Shown here: piece by piece, positions 16,343 through 24,841 of the stretch | Position numbering within the stretch: position 1 is the stretch's first letter | Layout of the letters: the number at the start of each line of letters is the position of its first letter | Source of the DNA: an archaeon | GTDB taxonomy: Archaea; Thermoproteota; Nitrososphaeria; Conexivisphaerales; UBA164 | Direction of reading: 5' to 3' | NCBI GenBank assembly: GCA_021792955.1 | Contig: JAJYTP010000007.1 | Span: forward strand, 1 to 44,347 | DNA: 44,347 nt | Translations under genes and position numbers: made by a program | Notes under the pieces: model-generated | Told to the model about the DNA's origin: nothing | The model's input: only the letters and a program-made list of their open reading frames with translations | The model's database searches: none

Positions 16343-17560
16343 CTACCTGCTAGAAGATACCAGGTTTACGATATCCCTATCTTTAAGCTTGTAAGTAGGC
16401 GGCAGCCTCAGCCCTGACCTTGCATCTATACCGAAAAGCAATCCCTTCACAAGGTCGCTGTGAACTGACCGGGCTAGATCGGTTATATCGCTTCCCTCGG
16501 CCATCAGGTATGCATCTGGAAGGACCCGCCCCTTTTTGTCAGCCAGCCTTTTCACATCGGCCACAGGATAGACTACGTTCATCCTCAGCAGCTTGAAAAC
16601 TAGCACATTGAGCGCGAACTGCACGCCGGTCCTCATCAGCTCCTTCATTACGAACTTGTTTATGAAGTTGAGCGCTTTCTTCTGCCTTTCGTTAAGGATC
16701 CCTTCATTGGTTATTGCGAAGCTTTCATCGCCTGGATTGTAAGAAATGATGCCGCTTTCTTCAGCCCTCCTCAGGACGAGTTCGGCGTCAGAGCTGGCCG
16801 GCACTATCATCATGTCAGAATGCGCTTCCCTGAAGGATTTGTAGTTCACAGAGGATATTGGTATATCCATTTTGTTCGCGAGCACAAGGGTCGGCTTTGA
16901 TATCTCCCTTATCTTGGATGCGAAGGTCCACAACTCCCTATCGGTCCAGTGTCTGAAGTCATTGGGGTCAAGTTTCAGAGACATAAGTGATGAAGCTACA
17001 TCTGTGCTTGACACCTTTATACCTCCCAGTGGCGCAGCTATGGCCCTTATGGCCGCCTTTTCATCACCCTTTGCCTCCTTAACTAGTTTGGTTATCTTTT
17101 CCCGGTTCTTCTCTATTATCCCCTTGTACCATATTATGAGTTCGCCCTCGATTTCTTCGTAATCGCGGCCAGGATCACCGCTACCCGGCTCAGCAGCATG
17201 CCCTTCTTCGTCGATGCTGCCGGATATATCAACTACGTGTACAAGCGCATCGCTTGTGGCCGCAATGGAAAGAAATTTGGTGCCTAACCCTCTTCCAACG
17301 CTAGCGCCTTTGATAAGGCCCGGCAGGTCCCAAACTTCCACGGGGATATACCTCCATCCATTTATGCACTTAGAGTTGACCGGCTCATCCTGCACCCCAA
17401 ATTCCCTGCATACACAGGGGGCCGTTACGTAGGCTATCCCTTTGCCGGGCTCCTTGGTAGTGAAGGAATAATTGCTTATTTCCGCCTCCTTAAGGGTTAC
17501 TGAATTGAAGAACGTGGTCTTTCCGGCATTGGTCTTTCCAATAAGACCTATCCTTAACAT
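16343..17560 (-). CDS. YchF/Obg-related archaeal GTPase with C-terminal TGS-like region
   Basis: A 405-residue TRAFAC-class GTPase. G1 is GKTNAGKT near residues 9-16, G3 is DLPGLI followed by GASVGRGLGTKFL (the Obg/YchF switch II), and G4 is NKMD. A helical insertion rich in Glu and Lys follows G3. The C-terminal segment, with MRTGVQFALNVLVF and LPDAYLMAEGSD, corresponds to the TGS domain of archaeal and eukaryotic YchF-like (Ygr210-type) proteins. A TTTATTAAAC box at about 17580-17589 precedes the ATG by about 26 nt. Members bind ribosomes and take part in translation-linked stress responses; the exact role of this subgroup is unknown. Confidence 0.85.
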   Translation of the reverse strand: MLRIGLIGKTNAGKTTFFNSVTLKEAEISNYSFTTKEPGKGIAYVTAPCVCREFGVQDEPVNSKCINGWRYIPVEVWDLPGLIKGASVGRGLGTKFLSIAATSDALVHVVDISGSIDEEGHAAEPGSGDPGRDYEEIEGELIIWYKGIIEKNREKITKLVKEAKGDEKAAIRAIAAPLGGIKVSSTDVASSLMSLKLDPNDFRHWTDRELWTFASKIREISKPTLVLANKMDIPISSVNYKSFREAHSDMMIVPASSDAELVLRRAEESGIISYNPGDESFAITNEGILNERQKKALNFINKFVMKELMRTGVQFALNVLVFKLLRMNVVYPVADVKRLADKKGRVLPDAYLMAEGSDITDLARSVHSDLVKGLLFGIDARSGLRLPPTYKLKDRDIVNLVSSSR

Positions 17561-17614
17561 GACTTGATATTATCTTTACTTGTTTAATAAACTTATAGAG
17601 ACATATTGAAAGAA

Positions 17615-17833
17615 TTACGATATTGTTCGCAGAAAGCTAACGTGTTCAGCCATTGCTAGTCTACTGCTTGCTGCATTTACCTTCCTCTCAGATATGTCAT
17701 GTACGGTGTGAACCCCGGTGATCCTCAGCCGGTCGCTGTATGATCGAGTCTAAGTTATGGCCCTGTGCTCCCTTTCATGTGTTTCCTCATTGCTCAGGAG
17801 ATGATACCTCCTTCCTTGATGCGTATGTATCAT
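17615..17833 (-). pseudogene. Decayed reading frame with one in-frame TAG, unrecognised
   Basis: From the ATG at 17833 the minus strand reads 73 codons with one internal TAG (about codon 28) before a TAA at 17615-17617. The second half reads like protein (SYSDRLRITGVHTVHDISER, then KVNAASSRLAMAEHV). It may be a worn transposase or other gene tail; I do not recognise the family. The rest of the 409-nt gap (17561-17969) shows only the AT-rich tRNA promoter. Confidence 0.2.
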
Positions 17834-17969
17834 ATGCAATGGCCGCAGTTATTCATATGGATTACCGTATTATAGAAGCTCCATAACCGTACTCGTTCTA
17901 ATTCCTGAAATACGCTCATATGATAAAATATATATCCATGTAGAAGTTCAGGTGAGTGAGCTAATGGGT

Positions 17970-18060
17970 GGGCCCGTAGCTCAGTCAGGTAGACTTGTAA
18001 AAGACCTAAAGTATCGGGCTTTTAACCCGAGGGTCCCGGGTTCGACTCCCGGCGGGCCCG
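17970..18060 (+). tRNA. tRNA-Lys (UUU), apparently with a 16-17 nt intron in the D arm
   Basis: Acceptor GGGCCCG (17970-17976) pairs with CGGGCCC (18053-18059), discriminator G at 18060. The anticodon arm is TCGGG-CTTTTAA-CCCGA with anticodon TTT at 18021-18023; the T arm is CCGGG-TTCGACT-CCCGG. The D arm cannot close as it stands: between GGTAGA and GTATCGGG lie 17 extra bases (17994-18010). Removing them gives D stem GCTC/GAGT and a normal 74-nt tRNA. An alternative cut of 16 nt would fit a relaxed bulge-helix-bulge (ACTT paired with AAGT) but leaves a weaker D stem. CCA is not encoded. An AAATATATAT box lies near 17929-17938. Confidence 0.88.
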
Positions 18061-18491
18061 CTTAACATTTTCTTTATACCCAGCCGTCCTTATTAATTCC
18101 AATGCTTATCAATTCAAGGTAAATGAGTGGCCGTTCTAGACTGCAACACCAATAAGGTATGATATGAGAATGTCTAAGCAGCTCGAGGGTCACCGCCATC
18201 AGTAATCTACATATACCTGTTTCCTAGTTGGCAGGCATCCTGTGTGAACTTTTATAATTAACAATCCTCCCATATTATCCTTTATACTGGATCAATCCAT
18301 ACTTCCCGATGATGGCTATCTTACAATTCCCTGTCATCTGTATATTATTTGTAATATATTTGAACCTCTTTATGATTACTTTGTGAAGATTGGTGAACCC
18401 TATTAATACCCTGTTTCACCAGAAGGTAAGGCTGGCCTATACTTTTCCGTGGCGCGTAAACATTAAATCCGACTACTTGGAAGTGATAGCA
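18061..18491. other. Gene-poor stretch between tRNA-Lys and tRNA-Leu
   Basis: About 430 nt of AT-rich sequence. I see no coding frame with family resemblance, no long inverted repeat and no recognisable RNA. The last 60 nt should hold the tRNA-Leu promoter, but no clear TATA box is visible beyond ATTAAATC near 18462-18469. Confidence 0.5.
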
Positions 18492-18576
18492 GCGGGGGTC
18501 GCCCAGCATGGCCAAAGGCGCTGCCCTGAGGCGGCAGTCCCGTTGGGGTTCGTGGGTTCAAATCCCACCCCCCGCA
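18492..18576 (+). tRNA. tRNA-Leu (GAG)
   Basis: Acceptor GCGGGGG pairs with CCCCCGC, discriminator A at 18576. The anticodon arm is CTGCC-CTGAGGC-GGCAG with anticodon GAG at 18528-18530. A long variable arm (TCCCGTTGGGGTTC region) marks it as class II, and the T arm is GTGGG-TTCAAAT-CCCAC. The D arm carries the GGCC loop bases. No intron and no encoded CCA. Confidence 0.93.
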
Positions 18577-19141
18577 TTATATTACGCACTTGTAAGAAAT
18601 CACTGTGAGAGGTAATAACATGATAAAGCGTGTATGGTTATATCCCTTTCTCGGCAATCATGCTCTTAGTTAGTTTCATATAATTTAATAAAAGATATAA
18701 TCGATTTTAATTCAACCATAGCTACACTCAGCTTGTTCGGATTAGATTAAATATATAAGATGGTAAAAGCCAAACGTGAACCTGTGAAAGGATTGTAGGT
18801 TGGAGCGCTAGGAAACCTTTAATTGTAGTCGAGTCGCAAAACATATGGCAGAGGCGTAGCAACACACCATATGGCCAGCTTGCGTTATTTATGAAGCCTT
18901 TTGTAAATATAAAATTAAATTAGTTTTATATACATTAAAGGCATCAGATCATATCTTGTCCTACATCATCTTTCTCGAATAGGTTGATTGAATTATATGG
19001 CCAGTTTAGCGTCTATAGGGTTTCAAAGACACTTTTATCAGTTCAATGGACCACGGGAAACTTCCCATCTTTATGAAAATCGATGACCACAGGAAATACA
19101 GGATAACGCTTTTATTTCGGTGTTATTTATCTATAAATTGT
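18577..19141. other. AT-rich gap before the VIT1 gene
   Basis: About 565 nt without a convincing gene. It holds a 7-bp inverted repeat, CATATGG at 18842-18848 and CCATATG at 18867-18873 (18-nt loop). A TATA-like AAATATATAAG lies near 18750-18760 and could drive a short RNA across the hairpin. The TTTTATTT box at about 19110-19118 belongs to the downstream gene. Confidence 0.4.
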
Positions 19142-20230
19142 ATGAGTTATAACGAGCTCTATAACGATGAATTACATGATTTTATGCTTTACAAGGAACT
19201 TTCAAACATCTATTCGGATGTGGCCATCAAGGAGAAGTTGTCCAGCCTGTCAGCCATTGAAGGGGGCCACATGAAATACTGGATGAAGGTCATGGAAAAG
19301 CGAGGCCAGAAACCCAAAAACACTGTAAAAGGGTGGCGCATCAAATTATTCGCCTTCCTCAGCAGGATAATGGGAGTCGGATTCATAATGCAGGTGTTCG
19401 AGGCCGCTGAGCAAGCGGCCGTGGGTAAGTATATTGGTTTCCTAGTGGACTCCGATCTTACTGACGAGGAGAAGGAGCAGCTAAAGGGAATAATCGGAGA
19501 CGAACTTGAACATGAATCCTTCTTCGCGGAACAGAAGGTATCTAGGTTCAACGTTATAGAAAATATAAGGGACATCCTCTTCGGCATGAACGATGGCCTT
19601 GTGGAAGTACTGGCCGCCGTTTCAGGTTTCGCTGGTATTTACCCACTGCCCGCGCTTGTAGCGCTGGCCGGATTCGTGGTAGGAATAGCAGGAACTCTTT
19701 CTATGGCGGCTGGCGCGTACATTTCAAGCAAGTCGGAAAGGGGAGTAAAAGAAGGACAGTTGACAAGGCTGAAACTGGAGACCGAGGCCCTTACAAAGCA
19801 AAAGGAGGAAGAGCTAATAGCTATAATGAAGGAGAGGGGACTTGAGGTCGACGGGAAAACACTCTCCAGATCCAAGGACATTAAGCGAACCCTATTTTCC
19901 ATCCTTTCCAGGGAGCGGTTGGGCGTTTCACCTGAGGAGCTGAAAAGCCCTTCATCGTCGGCCATATATACGGGTATCTTCTACTTCATCGGCGCTGTCA
20001 TCCCGATAATACCGTATGTGTTACCTCTGCCCATCCTTTTAAGCCAGCTCCTTTCAGTTACGTTTACGGCAGCAGTGCTAGCGTTTGCCGGCTATATTAC
20101 CGGCATGTTCAGTGGGTTGAACCCGCGTAGAAGGGCGCTCGAAATGGTGTTGATAGGGCTGGGGGCGGCCGCTGGGACCTTCCTCCTCGGGAAGGGTATA
20201 AACTTGGCCGTACACATCACCGTTCCCTGA
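19142..20230 (+). CDS. Ferritin-like domain fused to VIT1/CCC1 metal transporter
   Basis: A 362-residue fusion. The N-terminal half (about 1-140) is a ferritin/rubrerythrin-like helical bundle with acidic metal-ligand segments such as EGGHMKYW and DELEHESFF. The C-terminal half is a VIT1/CCC1 transporter, recognisable from the first transport helix (DILFGMNDGLVEVLAAVSGF), the GTLSMAAGAYISSKSE motif, and three further helices at the end. Related fusions move iron or manganese out of the cytoplasm in response to metal or peroxide. The start is set at ATG 19142 rather than further upstream: MSYNELY begins the ferritin-like fold and a TTTTATTT box lies about 27 nt before it. The gene stands alone. 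Confidence 0.83.
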   Translation: MSYNELYNDELHDFMLYKELSNIYSDVAIKEKLSSLSAIEGGHMKYWMKVMEKRGQKPKNTVKGWRIKLFAFLSRIMGVGFIMQVFEAAEQAAVGKYIGFLVDSDLTDEEKEQLKGIIGDELEHESFFAEQKVSRFNVIENIRDILFGMNDGLVEVLAAVSGFAGIYPLPALVALAGFVVGIAGTLSMAAGAYISSKSERGVKEGQLTRLKLETEALTKQKEEELIAIMKERGLEVDGKTLSRSKDIKRTLFSILSRERLGVSPEELKSPSSSAIYTGIFYFIGAVIPIIPYVLPLPILLSQLLSVTFTAAVLAFAGYITGMFSGLNPRRRALEMVLIGLGAAAGTFLLGKGINLAVHITVP

Positions 20231-20270
20231 CCTCTAACTTTTTATAACATGACATACAAACCCTTGCCAT

Positions 20271-21413
20271 ATGATTTACAAGCCTCCGTCCAAGTTCGCA
20301 AAGATCGAAGAATCAGCTACGCTAAAGGCGGGTGAAAAGGCAAAGGAACTTCAGGACAAAGGGGTATCGATATGGAAGCTGGATGTTGGGGAACCAGACT
20401 TTAACACCCCAGAGCCCATAGTCAGGGCTGCATATGAAGCAATAAAGAAGGGGATGACGCACTACTCTTCGACTCAGGGGCTTCCGGAGCTGAGGGCCGA
20501 GATAGCCAGAAGATCAGGGAATCAGGCGTCCCCCTCTGAAGTCATCATAACTCCTGGTTCCAAGCAGGCGCTGTTCTACACCTTTGAGGCAATACTCGAT
20601 CCTGGTGATGAAGTCATAATAATTGAGCCGGCGTGGCCCTCTTACAAGCAGATGGTGCAGCTGAGCGGGGGAAGGCCGGTGACCATAGATACCGGGGAGG
20701 ACTTCCAACCCGTATTGGATTCCGTGGCTTCCAGCTTAACTGACCGAACTAAGGCCATTTTGCTGAACAGCCCTAATAACCCAACAGGAGCGGTGTTCAG
20801 CGAAAGCGTTATCAAAGGGATAACCGACATAGCCAAGGACGCTAAGATCTGGGTTATTTCCGACGAGATCTACAAGGATATAATATATGAAGGGCATCAC
20901 GTCAGCGTTACCTCTTTCCTCAGTTACGACGACGGCCTCATCCTGATAGATGGTTTCAGCAAGTCCTATGCTATGACCGGGTGGAGGCTGGGTTACGCAG
21001 TGGCCCCCAAGCCGGTGATTTCTCAGATGGTCAAGATGCAGGGCCATATAGCAACCTGCCCAGCTCCGTTCACCCAAGTGGGCGCCCTTGAAGGCCTTAA
21101 GTCATGCGGCGGGCAGGTCCGGGAAATGGTGGCGGAGTTCGCCCGGAGAAGGATGTATATAATCTCACGGCTAAAGGCTAACAATATTCCTTTTGTGGAG
21201 CCAAAGGGGGCCTTCTACTTTTTCATCGATCTTTCGGGGCGCATAAAGGACGGGATGGAGCCCAGCGAATTCCTATTGGAAAGAGCGCACGTAAGTACGA
21301 CGCCTGGAGGGGCCTTTGGAGAGAAGTACAAGGGCTTTGTAAGGCTCTCATATGCGAGCTCCATGAAAACCATAGAGGATGGTCTAGACTCAATATTCAA
21401 AGCCACAGCCTAA
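20271..21413 (+). CDS. Class I/II aminotransferase, aspartate aminotransferase-like
   Basis: A 380-residue PLP enzyme of fold type I. The internal aldimine Lys is K231 in FSKSYAMTGWRLGY. Other marks are NSPNNPTG (about 166-173), the Asp/Tyr pair in SDEIYKDI, and the substrate-carboxylate Arg in GFVRLSYASS. It moves an amino group between an amino acid and 2-oxoglutarate; aspartate, alanine and aromatic specificities look alike at this level. A TTTTTATAAC box at about 20237-20246 precedes the ATG by 28-30 nt, close to leaderless. It is co-directional with the VIT1 gene but has its own promoter. Confidence 0.9.
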   Translation: MIYKPPSKFAKIEESATLKAGEKAKELQDKGVSIWKLDVGEPDFNTPEPIVRAAYEAIKKGMTHYSSTQGLPELRAEIARRSGNQASPSEVIITPGSKQALFYTFEAILDPGDEVIIIEPAWPSYKQMVQLSGGRPVTIDTGEDFQPVLDSVASSLTDRTKAILLNSPNNPTGAVFSESVIKGITDIAKDAKIWVISDEIYKDIIYEGHHVSVTSFLSYDDGLILIDGFSKSYAMTGWRLGYAVAPKPVISQMVKMQGHIATCPAPFTQVGALEGLKSCGGQVREMVAEFARRRMYIISRLKANNIPFVEPKGAFYFFIDLSGRIKDGMEPSEFLLERAHVSTTPGGAFGEKYKGFVRLSYASSMKTIEDGLDSIFKATA

Positions 21414-21507
21414 GTGGCATTATTAGCAGAAGGGGGGCGGGCCTTGATCAATGCTAAGGGCAATTATAAAGTGAAATAGAAGGATAGCAGAACACCATTA
21501 ATAGATT

Positions 21508-22791
21508 GGTGCAGTTCAGCCACAGGTTAGGCACACTGCCATGACCTACATCACCTCTTTATCACTGGATGTATATATCTTTGCCAGAACTTCATGTAGT
21601 TATCAGGCTCAACTATCCTGAACTGCCTGAGTACGTTCCCAAGCCTCTCATCGCTCCACCTTGCCCAGATGCGCTTGCATCACCTCATTATCTCCGCCAT
21701 CAGCCTCTCTATTACGTTTAAAGTGCAAGGTATTCTCTCCCCCTCACTTATGGCAACCCTTGCAAATGTAACCATAAAACTGGCCCTTATGAACCTGGCT
21801 GCCCTCCGATATCCATTGCCTTCGAGCTCTGCTGCGGTCATCTCCAGCTCATCAAGCGTTCTGTCAATTCTCAATGGAAGGGCATCCATATCCTCATCTG
21901 CCAGATGCTTCTTGACAGAATTGACAAGCATATGGAATATCACCTTCATCCTGCAGGTTATCTGATCCCTTTCCTCCTTTGATCCATCCACATCACGAAC
22001 GGTGTATATCTCACTGCACGCATGCACCAGGTCCAGCTGATGAGAGGAGGGCTCAACGTTATTCTACATCTCCCTTTCCGCATCTGACACAGTAAATGTT
22101 CCTTGTGGCATTCTGGCCCAATCCTTATTTACTGTAACGCTGATAAAACTCACTCTTTTGACGGCCTTCCTGGACATAGGATATGGCCACCTTGATGGAG
22201 CTGTTCCTATGGTCAGTTGATTGAACTTCAGTGCCATCATGCTCAACAACTGAATTTTCAGCCTCATTTTGGTCAAAGCGTATAAGCTGGCCCACTTCCT
22301 GAACAAATCCATGTATGGTGCTCTTTAACACATCGATGCCTGAAATATTCTTAAACATCCTGCTCGATTCATCGTATGTCGCAACAGATGCCATGTCAGC
22401 CAGCTTCATCTTCACTTCTCTAGAATATTTTCCCCTTCTTATACCTAATCTAGCCAGTATTGGGGAAGTAATTTCATCTTCCCTTTTTAGCTTTATTATT
22501 TTTAGCTCAATAACGCCCAGATTTGTTTCAAGTTTCCTTTGATATGATCCTGCCATTTCATATCCTTCATTGACCTTTTCATGAATGACCTGCTCCTGCA
22601 GCTCTTCTAACCTCTCCTTTAACCTTACAGCTGATTCTATCCTCTCACTTTTAATTATAGACGCAAGGTCTCTATTCTCCCAATTTATATCCAACTCTGG
22701 CTTGTTCACCTCTTTGTGTCGTTCATGACAATGTGGTGAGCAATCCACTTTAAGCTTGCTTTTGATTATTTAACCCGTCACCGAACGGGAC
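21508..22791 (-). mobile_element. Decayed insertion sequence with imperfect terminal inverted repeats
   Basis: About 1.28 kb. The left end (21509-21529, GTGCAGTTCAGCCACAGG onward) and the reverse complement of the right end (22791-22771, GTCCCGTTCGGTGACGGG onward) agree at 14 of 21 positions. The element is flanked by the 9-bp direct repeat TAATAGATT at 21499-21507 and 22792-22800, which looks like a target-site duplication (one base of slack at the left end). It encloses one leftward transposase pseudogene. It lies between the aminotransferase and UbiA genes and interrupts neither. Confidence 0.65.
21551..22748 (-). pseudogene. Transposase pseudogene (one frameshift, two in-frame stops)
   Basis: About 400 codons. 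It opens at a GTG (22748) in one frame with a Cys/His-rich start (CSPHCHERH), a coiled-coil-like stretch and SREVKMKLADMASVATYDES. Near 22160 the frame shifts: the reading continues as RVSFISVTVNKDWARMPQG, passes a TAG at 22064-22066 and a TGA at 21680-21682, and ends at 21551 with NVLRQFRIVEPDNYMKFW. The ending 'IER-MAEI-R-CKR-WARW' resembles the C-terminus of ISH6-like and related mutator-type transposases; the family name is tentative. With three lesions it is inactive. Confidence 0.72.
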
Positions 22792-22820
22792 TAATAGATT
22801 ATGGTGTGACGATAGCCATT

Positions 22821-23642
22821 TTAATGTACAAGTATGGCATTGATTATGAAGAAAACTTCCAGGGCAAGTATGTAAACCTGGGCACGCCTTACTGAGATAG
22901 GGTCCATATTTTTGTGTGCTATATAAAGGAAATAGGGGAGCGCCAGCATCGGAATTATTGCATAATAGAGGCCCAGCAGATACATGAGGACAATTATCGC
23001 AGCCAGTGCAGCATAGCTTATAATGCTTGACATGCGCACTCCAACCTTAAGCAAAAGCGTTGGATTGCCCGTCCTCAGGTCCTCTTGATAGTCGGAGAAT
23101 TGGTGAGTTATATATGTCAGAAATACAAAGAGAGAGGCCGCTACAGGTGCCAGAATTCCGTTCAGCGTTATGGTAAGCGCTTGGGAATAAAATACGGCAA
23201 GCGAAATCAGAAAGAAGGAGAAGGGCACAATGAACTCCCCGAAGCGGCTGAGGTTAAATGGAATGCCGGAATAACCGTAAGCCAGGACCAAACCTATCCC
23301 CATTGGAATCACAAGAAGGTACGCGCCGGTGATCAAGATTACAAAGGCCCCCAGGAGCGAGCCCACGACCATTGACACATATGCGGTCCTTAAAAGAAGC
23401 TGATATTCTCTTACCGGCAATACGAAATTGTGAAGGCCCTTCCTGTTCTCCACTCTGAGGTCTTGGTAATCGTTAACCAGATTTGCGCTCATCTGGAAAA
23501 GGGTAACACCCATCAATTCCAGTGCAAGGACCAGGTAGTTTATGTTGCTTGAAAACATCGTCCCAACTACGACCGCGAATGGGGAGGATACGATGGAGGG
23601 GCCCCTTAAGCCCCTAAGTACCACCCTCACCCTATTTTGCAT
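22821..23642 (-). CDS. UbiA-family prenyltransferase, MenA-like
   Basis: A 273-residue membrane protein with about eight to nine helices and the two Asp-rich motifs of UbiA prenyltransferases: NLVNDYQDLRVE in the first cytoplasmic loop and SDYQEDLRTGNPT in the second. The 'NDYxDxxxD/E' form and the downstream TGN are closest to MenA-like enzymes that prenylate dihydroxynaphthoate for menaquinone, but archaeal members also make archaeal lipids. It starts 15 nt after the S26e stop, so it is probably co-transcribed with that ribosomal gene. No other quinone-synthesis gene is in view, so the substrate is open. Confidence 0.78.
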   Translation of the reverse strand: MQNRVRVVLRGLRGPSIVSSPFAVVVGTMFSSNINYLVLALELMGVTLFQMSANLVNDYQDLRVENRKGLHNFVLPVREYQLLLRTAYVSMVVGSLLGAFVILITGAYLLVIPMGIGLVLAYGYSGIPFNLSRFGEFIVPFSFFLISLAVFYSQALTITLNGILAPVAASLFVFLTYITHQFSDYQEDLRTGNPTLLLKVGVRMSSIISYAALAAIIVLMYLLGLYYAIIPMLALPYFLYIAHKNMDPISVRRAQVYILALEVFFIINAILVH

Positions 23643-23657
23643 TTTATAGTCGTTTAT

Positions 23658-23942
23658 TTATGAGTTATAGGAGGTTCTCCTATCCTCTCGAGCTCTGACC
23701 TTAACAACTCCGTAGTGGACTGCACACGAGATGCAGTAATACTTGGTTACGTATGATACAGGAATATAGGCCCCCTTCTGGCTGAGCTCCCTGGCGAGCG
23801 TTGGTTCCACAAGAGATACCCTCTGAGTAACCTTCTTAGCCTTATCCCGAGGCACCCTTGACCCGCAGTTGCTACACTCAACATAATCGCTTCTGCCCTT
23901 TCCCCCCTTGCTCCGCCCACGGCTCTTCCGTTTTTTGGTCAA
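23658..23942 (-). CDS. rps26e: Ribosomal protein S26e
   Basis: A 94-residue small-subunit protein. The basic N-terminus (KKRKSRGRSKGGKGR) is followed by a zinc ribbon with CSNC near residue 23 and CISC near residue 72, and the archaeal/eukaryotic signature of CxxC-G-x-VPRDKAKK. S26e occurs in eukaryotes and TACK/Asgard archaea but is generally missing from euryarchaea, which makes it the best lineage marker in the window. The start is a TTG at 23942-23940; a TTTTTAAATG box at about 23967-23976 is centred near 27 nt upstream. The UbiA gene follows closely. Confidence 0.93.
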   Translation of the reverse strand: MTKKRKSRGRSKGGKGRSDYVECSNCGSRVPRDKAKKVTQRVSLVEPTLARELSQKGAYIPVSYVTKYYCISCAVHYGVVKVRAREDRRTSYNS

Positions 23943-24026
23943 TTCGATACGTCTCCTTTTCCAAGCTTTTTAAATGTATCTATAACTTGCTTCTGTGCAC
24001 CGTCACCATGGCCTTGGATGTCCTCT

Positions 24027-24788
24027 TCAGGCCAGTTTCTTGGCGAACATCAGATAAGCGGTATGGCCGGACATAAATACTGATGGCCTCGATTTTCCTT
24101 CCGCTATGTTCATCTTCCTCATCATTATCTCCACCGTATCCATCATCCCGAATCCACCCTGAGTTAGGGCTGTAGAAAGCTTCTCCGCTTGGTCGACTGT
24201 TGGGATAAGGAAGCTTACAGGAGCAGACGGCCTGACCGCCCTGTAGACCTCCCCGACATGTTCCCACGGGTCCCCAAGGTCAACGAACGCAGAGTCACAG
24301 GATTCATCGTCGGGGACCGGCTGAACCTTGATGTCCCTGAGCTCAACGTATCGGAGCAGGCCCGACATTTCCAGGTTTCTTTTCGCTATTGGCATAAAAT
24401 CATCCCTTATTTCATAGGATAACACACGCCCGCTGGATGATACAGCCGATGCAAGGTATGAGGACATCGCTCCGCTCCCAGTGCCCATCTCCAAGACCTT
24501 CTTCCCATCCCTCACGTCGAGCCGTATCAATATGTAACCCGCGTCCTTCGAATAAACGATCTGCGTCCCCCTCCTGTACCTCATGATAAGGTCTTCAAGG
24601 GTGGGCCTTAACAGCACGTAGTGGCCCCCGGAATAGATCCGGCTGCCATATGCAGCCCCCAGTATATCGTTCATGTCGATCGTTGAAATATGGGTCTGGA
24701 ATTTCTTATCCTTCTCAGCCTTGATGAGCCAGCTCTTACCTCTTTCACTCATCACTAAAACATATTCATGTTCACCAATGCGCTCCAT
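24027..24788 (-). CDS. trmI: tRNA (adenine-N1)-methyltransferase TrmI
   Basis: A 253-residue class I methyltransferase. The N-terminal beta domain is followed by the TrmI-family linker RRGTQIVYSKDAGYILIRLD and the SAM-binding motif I VLEMGTGSGAMSSYLA (about 115-130), with the acidic residue of motif II in VLSYEIR and motif IV FVDLGDPWEH. In archaea this enzyme forms m1A at positions 57 and 58 of the T loop in tRNA. It acts as a tetramer. A TTTATTATT box at about 24810-24818 lies some 26 nt before the ATG. It is co-directional with S26e downstream, fitting an RNA/translation cluster. Confidence 0.9.
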   Translation of the reverse strand: MERIGEHEYVLVMSERGKSWLIKAEKDKKFQTHISTIDMNDILGAAYGSRIYSGGHYVLLRPTLEDLIMRYRRGTQIVYSKDAGYILIRLDVRDGKKVLEMGTGSGAMSSYLASAVSSSGRVLSYEIRDDFMPIAKRNLEMSGLLRYVELRDIKVQPVPDDESCDSAFVDLGDPWEHVGEVYRAVRPSAPVSFLIPTVDQAEKLSTALTQGGFGMMDTVEIMMRKMNIAEGKSRPSVFMSGHTAYLMFAKKLA

Positions 24789-24841
24789 TCTGTAAAGTCC
24801 ATGTGGCCATAATAATAAACCGATCGCTGGCCTTGAATTTT

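Noticed and set aside
18842-18873. CATATGG/CCATATG inverted repeat as a small RNA gene.
   Set aside because: Stem is only 7 bp with an 18-nt loop, and no flanking pairs extend it; chance is likely in AT-rich DNA.
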